A DNA stretch of 64,000 nt, taken from positions 1 through 64,000 of the forward strand of contig JADJVJ010000006.1 of assembly GCA_016716625.1 (NCBI GenBank). The letters run 5' to 3'. A program made the position numbers and the translations under genes. This DNA comes from Nostocoides sp. GTDB lineage: Bacteria > Actinomycetota > Actinomycetes > Actinomycetales > Dermatophilaceae. Positions 58,582-64,000 of the stretch are shown piece by piece (positions within the stretch are counted from its first letter, which is position 1; every line of letters starts with the position of its first letter). The notes below the pieces were generated by a model. It made no database searches. It saw only the letters and a program-made list of their open reading frames with translations, and had not been told where the DNA came from.

Positions 58582-59861
58582 GAGGTCACTTCCTCCGTGT
58601 CGAGGCGCTCCAAGGCTCCCACCAGGGCATCGACCACCTTCTGCCGCTCGGCATCCCCGCCCGATCGCAGCCTGGCGATCACCGGCTCCGGCGGCAGCCG
58701 GGGCGCCCCGAGCGCGCCCACCTGGGTGGAAAGGTCGAACTCGTCGGCGACCCCGACAATGTGCGCCATCAGCGTGCCACCCCGCGAACCGCGGATCTCG
58801 GCCCCGGCATGGAGCGCGTCCCGATGCCGGGCGATACCCTCGAGGGCCCCAGAGAGGAAGTGCAGTCCCCCGACAAGCTCGAGCGAGCGGCCAGGGTAGG
58901 ACTCGAAGAGACGCAGCTCCTCGGGGCTGAACTCGGCAGCCTCGGCGGTCTTACGCACCAGAGGGGTCGGCAGCGTCACGAGCCCCACGTCATGGAGCAT
59001 CGCCGCGGTGCGTACATCGGCCACCTCGTGGGGCCGCATCCCGAGCGCCTCGGCCATGTGCGCGGACAGTTCGGCCACCCGTTGGCTGTGCCCGGCCAGG
59101 TGGGGGGCCTTGATCTCGATCGCCGAGACGAGCGCGTTCAGTGCCCTCCGCTGCGCCTTGCGACCCTCGTCATACTGCAGGTAGGCCCATCGGGCGCCGA
59201 TGATGGGCGCCAGGATGAGCAGCACGCTGAGCGGTCCGAAAGCGGCGGGTCGCCACAGCACGACGAGCAGGAAGGCGATCATCGCGTAGCCGGCGTAGGC
59301 CGGGGCGGTCGTGGCGAGCAGCCGGACGACGTTCATCCCGAACGGCACCCGCTGAGCAGCCCGCATGACGAGGGCGACGAGGACGACGTTGGTCAGCGCC
59401 ATGGCGACATTGCCCAGGAGCATGGGGACGAAGAGGCCCATCGCGATGGGGCCGGCCCCCCTCAGGGTCGAAAGGTCGGCCGCACCGCCGGTGAGAAGGA
59501 AGGTCGTGCCGCCAATGATCCCGATGGTCGAGGTCACCGCGGCGTTGAAGACCCTGGCCGAGAACGGCACCCGCTCCGGTTGCAGGGTCGCGATGATCAG
59601 GCCGACGATGGCCGCACCGACCGGACCCACCATGGTGGTGGCGGCCAGCAGGATGATGCTTGAGAAGGAGAGGTAGACCCGGGTTTCGACGTCACGAGTC
59701 CCGAGCCACCAGCCGAGGGCGGCCATCGCGGCGAGCGTGCCGACGACCTGCCAGTGCTCGACCCCCCAAATGCGCCAGGACACGCCGAGGGCGAGCAGCC
59801 AGAAAAGCGTGAGGGCGGTGATGAGGCGACCGATGCCGCTCCCGTGAGGTGCGGAACTCAT
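58578..59861 (-). CDS. Membrane protein with degenerate HD-GYP-like domain (paralogue A)
   Basis: About 427 residues from ATG 59861 (a TTG at 59882 would add seven). Several helices occupy the N-terminal half (LITALTLFWLLALGVSW; FSSIILLAATTMVGPVGAAI; AMGLFVPMLLGNVAMALTNV). The HD domain has LAGHSQRVAELSAHMAEALG and TAAMLHDVGLVTLPTPLVRK; the downstream His/Glu motif is reduced to IARHRDALHAGAEIRG. It lies 33 bases after the tiny secreted-peptide gene. The architecture (membrane sensor plus HD output) is typical of signalling phosphohydrolases. Function unknown. Confidence 0.82.
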   Translation of the reverse strand: MSSAPHGSGIGRLITALTLFWLLALGVSWRIWGVEHWQVVGTLAAMAALGWWLGTRDVETRVYLSFSSIILLAATTMVGPVGAAIVGLIIATLQPERVPFSARVFNAAVTSTIGIIGGTTFLLTGGAADLSTLRGAGPIAMGLFVPMLLGNVAMALTNVVLVALVMRAAQRVPFGMNVVRLLATTAPAYAGYAMIAFLLVVLWRPAAFGPLSVLLILAPIIGARWAYLQYDEGRKAQRRALNALVSAIEIKAPHLAGHSQRVAELSAHMAEALGMRPHEVADVRTAAMLHDVGLVTLPTPLVRKTAEAAEFSPEELRLFESYPGRSLELVGGLHFLSGALEGIARHRDALHAGAEIRGSRGGTLMAHIVGVADEFDLSTQVGALGAPRLPPEPVIARLRSGGDAERQKVVDALVGALERLDTEEVTS

Positions 59862-59894
59862 CCTCGACTCATCACCGCCCAACGCGGTTGCGGG

Positions 59895-60017
59895 TTATCG
59901 ACCGCCCCACCAGATGATGTTCAGCTGGTGGACGGTTTGCCCGGCCCACGCAGAGGCGGGGACGATCACCGACAGCGCGACAGCAGCCGCAGCGGCGAGG
60001 AATGAGCGCGTCTTCAT
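59895..60017 (-). CDS. Small secreted peptide (40-residue precursor)
   Basis: A 40-codon gene below usual length cut-offs. ATG 60017 is preceded by AAAGGA at about seven bases. The N-terminus MKTR and an Ala/Val-rich core (SFLAAAAAVALSVIVPASAWA) form a strong signal peptide with an AWA cleavage site. The mature part would be only GQTVHQLNIIWWGGR. No Cys is present, so it is not a disulphide peptide or lipoprotein. It lies just before two membrane HD-domain proteins on the same strand, which suggests a shared transcript. It could be a pheromone, ligand or peptide for modification; I know no homologue. The gene call is inferred from ribosome site, signal peptide and spacing. Confidence 0.68.
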   Translation of the reverse strand: MKTRSFLAAAAAVALSVIVPASAWAGQTVHQLNIIWWGGR

Positions 60018-60165
60018 GGCAGTTTCCTTTCGACGGCCCCGAGAGTGGCAGAGGTTACCGGGGCGGGTACCTCAGTGTTCCACGGGTGGTACGTATGAGA
60101 CAATCAACCCGGCACCCGATCTCGATACCATCGGGTAACCCTCTTCCCAGACGTCAGGAGACGCC

Positions 60166-60240
60166 ATGAGCAAGCGCGCCCGCAAGCGTCGCTCGCGGAA
60201 GGGCAACAAGGCCAACCACGGCCGTAAGCCCAACGCCTGA
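60166..60240 (+). CDS. Mini ribosomal protein bL37
   Basis: A 24-residue, very basic protein: SKRARKRRSRKGNKANHGRK followed by PNA. It resembles the bL37 peptide seen bound in mycobacterial 50S subunits (KxRDRK-KANHG-RPN pattern). A CAGGAG ribosome site lies five bases before the ATG. It is too small for most gene finders. It is convergent with rsrA, with a hairpin between. Confidence 0.85.
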   Translation: MSKRARKRRSRKGNKANHGRKPNA

Positions 60241-60257
60241 GCGCACGCTCACATCGA

Positions 60258-60289
60258 GGAGGGGGTGTGCCACACGGCATACCCCCTCC
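60258..60289. terminator. Hairpin between bL37 and rsrA
   Basis: Arms 60258-60271 and 60276-60289 pair over 14 bp with one G-U, around an ACAC loop. It sits between two convergent stops and can serve both. One arm contains GGCATAC. Confidence 0.7.
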
Positions 60290-60314
60290 CTCGCTGTCAC
60301 GGGGCCCCCCGTGG

Positions 60315-60590
60315 TCAGAGGTCGCGCTCGACCCGGAAGGTCGTGATCTGGGTCATGATCGACAGCCGGAGTGCCACCGGCGCCGGCGGTTCCACGCACG
60401 CTCGGCGGACGACCTCGCGGACCGCAGAGTCGAGGTCGTGCTGGGCCAGGCATGGCTGGCACTCGGCCAGATGAGTCGCGATCCGGGCGACGTCCGCGGC
60501 CTCAAGCTCACCATCGAGGTACTCGTAGATGCGGTGCAGCACCTCGGAACAGTCGGTGTGCCCCTGGTGGTGGGCATGCGGGTGGTTCAC
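60315..60590 (-). CDS. rsrA: Anti-sigma factor RsrA-type, zinc-binding
   Basis: A 91-residue ZAS-family anti-sigma factor. The motif HLAECQPC (HxxxCxxC) with upstream [18 protein letters not shown] gives the redox zinc site. The His-rich N-terminus ([10 protein letters not shown]) is unusual. It would release SigR on disulphide formation. Start and sigR stop overlap by four bases. Confidence 0.92.
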   Translation of the reverse strand: MNHPHAHHQGHTDCSEVLHRIYEYLDGELEAADVARIATHLAECQPCLAQHDLDSAVREVVRRACVEPPAPVALRLSIMTQITTFRVERDL

Positions 60591-61204
60591 TTGGCACCTC
60601 CGCCACGTTCGTCGGAGTCCTCGGCGCTGGTGCTCACCAGGCCGCGCTCGCGGGCGTAGTCCGTGAGCAGCGCGCGGAGCTGGCGCCGGCCGCGATGCAG
60701 CCGGGACATGACCGTGCCGATGGGCGTGCCCATGATCTCGGCGATCTCCTTGTAGGGGAACCCTTCGACGTCGGCCAAGTACACCGCGAGCCGGAAGTCC
60801 TCCGGGAGTTGCTGCAGGGCCTGCTTGACTTCACTGTCGGGGAGCCGCTCCAGGGCGGCGACCTCGGCGGACTTCAGCCCCGACGAGGTGTGCGACTCCG
60901 CCCGGACCAGCTGGTAGTCCTCGATGTCGGATGAGTCCGACTGCTGCGGTTCCCGCTGCTTCTTGCGGTAGGTGTTGATGTAGGTGTTCGTGAGAATCCG
61001 ATACATCCACGCCTTGAGGTTGGTGCCCTCCTGGAACTGGTGGAAAGCGGCGAACGCCTTGGCATAGGTCTCCTGAACAACGTCCTCGGCGTCGGCCGGG
61101 TTGCGGGTCATCCGCATGGCGGCGGCATACAACTGGTCGAGGAGAGGAAGCGCGTCTCGCTCGAAGCGGGCTTGGAGCTCTGCGGGGCTCTTGGTGCTGG
61201 TCAT
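60587..61204 (-). CDS. sigR: RNA polymerase sigma factor SigR/SigH type (ECF)
   Basis: A 205-residue ECF sigma from ATG 61204. Region 2 is [20 protein letters not shown] and [20 protein letters not shown]. Region 4 is [20 protein letters not shown] and [18 protein letters not shown]. It directs thiol-oxidative stress genes. An in-frame ATG 41 codons upstream (61327) could give a longer form, as reported for SigR in Streptomyces; the extension here is not obviously conserved. It is paired with rsrA. Confidence 0.94.
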   Translation of the reverse strand: MTSTKSPAELQARFERDALPLLDQLYAAAMRMTRNPADAEDVVQETYAKAFAAFHQFQEGTNLKAWMYRILTNTYINTYRKKQREPQQSDSSDIEDYQLVRAESHTSSGLKSAEVAALERLPDSEVKQALQQLPEDFRLAVYLADVEGFPYKEIAEIMGTPIGTVMSRLHRGRRQLRALLTDYARERGLVSTSAEDSDERGGGAK

Positions 61205-61354
61205 TGCCTGCCACCCTAGTCCCCCGGCCGGGGTGCGGGTGGCCTCGAGGACGAACACGTCGAAGCACCATCCTTGCGATCTGGGGGCCGGTCTACCGGG
61301 CTTCAACGTCGACTGCCCCGCGGACATTCCCGCGGACCTGGCCCACTGGCTCGG

Positions 61355-61360
61355 TAGATT
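61355..61360 (+). promoter_or_regulatory. Putative -10 box for the ferritin gene (leaderless)
   Basis: TAGATT is followed by exactly seven bases and then ATG 61368, the classical leaderless arrangement. No ribosome site is seen and no -35 is clear. Confidence 0.5.
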
Positions 61361-61367
61361 GCACCGT

Positions 61368-61907
61368 ATGACGACCGATACCCGCAGTTTCGCGGACCTG
61401 CTGCGCGCTCAGGTGCGCAACGAGTTCACCGCCAGCCAGCAGTACGTCGCCATCGCCGTGTGGTGCGACGGAGCTGACCTGCCGCGGCTCGCGAGCCGGT
61501 TCTACGCGCAGGCCGTCGAGGAGCGCAACCACGCGATGATGATGGTGCGATACATGCTCGACCGCGATTGGGAGGTGCTCATCCCTGGGGTGGGTGAGGT
61601 TCGCAACGGGTTCTCCACCCCGGTCGAACCCATCGCCTTGGCCTGGGAGCAAGAGCAGCGGGTCACCGAGCAGTGTGAAGCTCTCTTCCACGCGGCCCGG
61701 GCGGATGGTGACGTGCTCTCCGAGCAGTTCATGCTGTGGTTCCTCAAGGAGCAGGTCGAGGAGGTCTCCTCCATGTCTTCGCTGCACACGATCGCCGAAC
61801 GTGCCGGGAGCGACTGGTTCCAGATCGAGGACCACCTCACCCGGGAGACGGCAGCCGAGACCACCCGCGATGTCTCGGCACCGGAGGCTGCCGGAGGCGC
61901 GCTCTGA
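61368..61907 (+). CDS. Ferritin-like iron storage protein
   Basis: A 179-residue ferritin. Helix A has [20 protein letters not shown], helix [21 protein letters not shown] (ferroxidase Glu and ExxH), helix [21 protein letters not shown], and helix [21 protein letters not shown]. The ferroxidase Glu/His pattern (E...EExxH...E...EQ) looks complete. It oxidises and stores iron in a 24-mer shell. It stands divergent from sigR, so it may answer to the same stress. Confidence 0.93.
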   Translation: MTTDTRSFADLLRAQVRNEFTASQQYVAIAVWCDGADLPRLASRFYAQAVEERNHAMMMVRYMLDRDWEVLIPGVGEVRNGFSTPVEPIALAWEQEQRVTEQCEALFHAARADGDVLSEQFMLWFLKEQVEEVSSMSSLHTIAERAGSDWFQIEDHLTRETAAETTRDVSAPEAAGGAL

Positions 61908-61911
61908 TCCG

Positions 61912-62535
61912 CTAACCAGGCAGGGCCTTGAGCGCGGCCACGGTCGCGGACGCGACGGCGGCAGCCTCCCGCTCGAGCGGGTGGGCACCGCGGACGGTCA
62001 CCAGACGGCGCAGGCCGGGCACCGCGGCGGCCACTTCTGCGGGGGTCCCGAACGGGTCCTTGTCACCTTGGATGACGTCCACGGGTATGCCGTGGGCCAC
62101 GGGTTCGGCGAGTTCGGCGCTCCTACTCTGCCCGGGTTCGCCCGGCGGATGCAGCGGGAAGCTCACGGCGATGACCGCGGCGGCGCCCGTGTGCTGGGCC
62201 GTGCGGCAGGCCACCCGAGCACCCGCGGAACGGCCCCCCACGACGAGCGGACGGGGCAACTCGGCCAGGACAGCGTCGGCGAGCGCGGCACACCAGGCAA
62301 CGTCGAGAGTCTTCGGCGGGCTGGCGACCGAGCGACCGGCCAGTCGCCACGGCTGGTCAAGGAGCACCGCTGTCCATCCCGCCGTCACCGCCGCAGCCGC
62401 CGCCGCGGTGACATCCGCGGTCCAGCGCAGCCCCCCGGCGCCGTGGCCGAGGACGAGGGTGCCGCGCTCCCCCGCGCCGACGACGGTGACACCCGCCGGC
62501 CCGACCGGGGTGTCGATGCGCAGTTCGCTGCTCAC
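61912..62535 (-). CDS. Alpha/beta-hydrolase, dienelactone/KANL3-like
   Basis: A 207-residue hydrolase from GTG 62535 (or 62538). It has VLGHGAGGLRWTADVTA (oxyanion region), nucleophile LVVGGRSAGARVACRTAQ (GxSxG as GRSAG), DVIQGDKDPFGTPAEVAAAV (acid) and VRGAHPLE (His). The substrate is unknown. Its start overlaps the SRAP gene stop. Confidence 0.85.
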   Translation of the reverse strand: MSSELRIDTPVGPAGVTVVGAGERGTLVLGHGAGGLRWTADVTAAAAAAVTAGWTAVLLDQPWRLAGRSVASPPKTLDVAWCAALADAVLAELPRPLVVGGRSAGARVACRTAQHTGAAAVIAVSFPLHPPGEPGQSRSAELAEPVAHGIPVDVIQGDKDPFGTPAEVAAAVPGLRRLVTVRGAHPLEREAAAVASATVAALKALPG

Positions 62536-63299
62536 CACGGCGCTCCCGGAGCAAGAACGGGCAGGGCCTCGAACCGGCCGCTGTCCTCGGTGCGCGGCTG
62601 CACGAGGTCGATCACGTCGGGGATCCCCGCGTCCGGATCGAGCCAACGCTGCCAGTGCGAAGCCTCCAGGACCAGCGGTTGGCGGTCGTGGATGTGACTC
62701 AGGGCGGGTTCCGCTGCCGTGGTCACGACGGCATACGTGCTCAGCCAGGCCAGCGGGTCCTCCGGGGCGACGGTGGGATCGCGCCAGAACTCGTAGATCC
62801 CGGCCATGGCCACGGTGCTGCCGTCGACGCGCCGGATGAGGTGCGGCTGTTTGCGGGGTCGCCCGCTTGGTCCGCTCTGCTCGGTGAGCTGCCACTCGTA
62901 CCAGCCGGCCGCGGGTACCAGGCACCGACGCGCAGCAAACGCCTTGACGTAGGCCGGCCGCTGGCGCAGGGTCTCGGCCCGCGCGTTGATCATCCGGGCC
63001 GCGCCCTTGACGTCCTTGGACCAGCTCGGGACCAGACCCCAGGTGAGGAGTCGGAGCTGACGAACGGGGGCGGGTGCCGCCGTCGCTGCCTCGGGGGACG
63101 ACGCCGGTCGACGGGGGTGCCGAGTGAGCACGACCGGCCCCTGCTTGGTCGGCCCGAAGTCCGGGTCGGGGGTGCCGGCCGGGGGGTGCTGGGGGTTGAC
63201 CAGGATGCTCCGGCTCGGCTCGGCGGTGCGGTCGGTCTGCACCTCGAACTCCAGGATGAGTTCGTCGGGGTTCGCCGTTGCGGCATACCGACCACACAT
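62532..63299 (-). CDS. SRAP-domain protein (HMCES/YedK family)
   Basis: A 255-residue protein. Catalytic Cys2 is in [40 protein letters not shown] and [14 protein letters not shown] are the core, with AGIYEFWRD and [13 protein letters not shown] (active-site His) near the C-terminus. It covalently caps abasic sites in single-stranded DNA. An insert [20 protein letters not shown] loops out near residue 65. It is operon-linked with the hydrolase. Confidence 0.94.
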   Translation of the reverse strand: MCGRYAATANPDELILEFEVQTDRTAEPSRSILVNPQHPPAGTPDPDFGPTKQGPVVLTRHPRRPASSPEAATAAPAPVRQLRLLTWGLVPSWSKDVKGAARMINARAETLRQRPAYVKAFAARRCLVPAAGWYEWQLTEQSGPSGRPRKQPHLIRRVDGSTVAMAGIYEFWRDPTVAPEDPLAWLSTYAVVTTAAEPALSHIHDRQPLVLEASHWQRWLDPDAGIPDVIDLVQPRTEDSGRFEALPVLAPGAPW

Positions 63300-63387
63300 G
63301 ATGAAGAGACTAGGTGCGCCGCGCGATGGGGACCAACTACCGTGGCCACATCAGCGCGCACGACGCGACCCCGGTCAGGACGGATGC

Positions 63388-64000
63388 ATGAGCGACACCC
63401 CCGCGAGTACCTGGCCGGCGCCCACCCCCTCGGGGGAGGTCAACGGAACCCTCCGACTGCCGGGATCGAAGTCGCTCACCAACCGTTACCTCGTCCTGGC
63501 AGCGCTCGCCGAAGCGCCCTCGCGGCTCCGGGCCCCGCTGCTCTCCCGGGACACCACGCTCATGGCGCAGGCCCTGCGCCGCCTTGGGGTCGGCATCGAG
63601 ACGGGGCAGCAGGACGGTCAACCGGTCTGGGTGGTCACGCCAGCGGCGCTCCGCGGCGAGCAGCGCATCGACTGCGGGCTCGCCGGGACGGTCATGCGCT
63701 TCCTGCCTCCCCTGGCTGCGCTGGCCACCGGAGGCGTGACCTTCGACGGTGACCCGCACGCCCGCAATCGTCCAATGCGGCCGATCCTGGACGCCCTGCG
63801 CAGCCTCGGTGTCGACATCGAGGACGAGGGAGCGGGCACCCTGCCGTTCACCGTGCAGGGGAAGGGGTCGGTGCGCGGAGGCCCCGTTCGCCTGGACGCC
63901 TCCGCGTCCTCACAGTTCGTCTCCGCCCTGCTGCTCTCCGGAGCACGGTATGACGCGGGTGTGACGATCCAGCACGACGGTCCTCCCCTGCCGAGCCTGC
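63388..64000 (+). CDS. aroA: 3-phosphoshikimate 1-carboxyvinyltransferase (EPSP synthase), 5' part
   Basis: The frame opens at ATG 63388 and runs off the right edge without a stop. It has [20 protein letters not shown] (PEP/shikimate-3-P site, SKS), [40 protein letters not shown] and [20 protein letters not shown]. It is the sixth step of the shikimate pathway. Only about 204 residues of the usual 430 are in the window. Confidence 0.94.
   Translation, partial: MSDTPASTWPAPTPSGEVNGTLRLPGSKSLTNRYLVLAALAEAPSRLRAPLLSRDTTLMAQALRRLGVGIETGQQDGQPVWVVTPAALRGEQRIDCGLAGTVMRFLPPLAALATGGVTFDGDPHARNRPMRPILDALRSLGVDIEDEGAGTLPFTVQGKGSVRGGPVRLDASASSQFVSALLLSGARYDAGVTIQHDGPPLPSL

Overview
The window is high-GC DNA with actinobacterial gene content. 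Markers include NucS mismatch endonuclease, Kgd-type 2-oxoglutarate decarboxylase, nickel superoxide dismutase, a SigR/RsrA-type redox sigma pair, mini ribosomal protein bL37 and an F-type ATP synthase operon followed by a DUF2550 gene. The mix suggests a member of the order Micrococcales, perhaps an Intrasporangiaceae relative. That placement is inference from gene content; there is no rRNA here to confirm it. No mobile element, prophage or CRISPR array was seen.

Layout. 1-4.1 kb (minus): three catabolic genes (a dimethylglycine-oxidase-like flavoenzyme and two 3-hydroxyacyl-CoA dehydrogenases), all broken by many single-base indels. 4.2-9.7 kb: NucS, a histidine phosphatase, ethylmalonyl-CoA mutase (split by two indels), a STAS protein and a PduO-type cobalamin adenosyltransferase. 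9.7-20.6 kb (minus): ATP synthase (atpIBEFHAGDC order), a WecA-like glycolipid transferase, glyA and Sua5. 20.6-34.1 kb: a lipoprotein beta-propeller, then a long minus-strand housekeeping block of argS, lysA, hom, thrC, thrB, rho, rpmE, prfA and prmC. 34.1-38.4 kb: tRNA-Arg(CCG) and a very large secreted nuclease with RTX-like repeats. 38.4-47.6 kb: two CNNM/CBS membrane proteins, an ABC exporter, kgd, a DUF6104 gene and a GDSL hydrolase. 47.6-52.3 kb (minus): a quinone reductase, rfbD, rfbB, a tyrosine phosphatase and malic enzyme. 52.5-56 kb: a polar amino-acid ABC importer, then the Ni-SOD maturation protease and Ni-SOD. 56-64 kb: manA, two membrane HD-domain proteins behind an unannotated 40-residue secreted peptide gene, bL37, rsrA/sigR, a ferritin, a hydrolase, an SRAP protein and the start of aroA.

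How genes work together. The mutase needs adenosylcobalamin, which the nearby adenosyltransferase makes. hom-thrC-thrB form a contiguous threonine operon downstream of lysA. SodX would trim SodN to expose its nickel hook. RsrA would hold SigR inactive until thiol oxidation. The three transporter genes form one operon ending at a hairpin.

Most unusual points: (1) the octamer GTATGCCG/CGGCATAC is scattered through the whole window far above base-composition expectation and shapes codon choice; (2) a tiny secreted-peptide gene sits directly before two tandem membrane proteins with degenerate HD-GYP-like domains, a candidate undescribed peptide/second-messenger unit; (3) indels are confined to the first 9 kb, which looks more like contig-edge sequence error than true gene decay.
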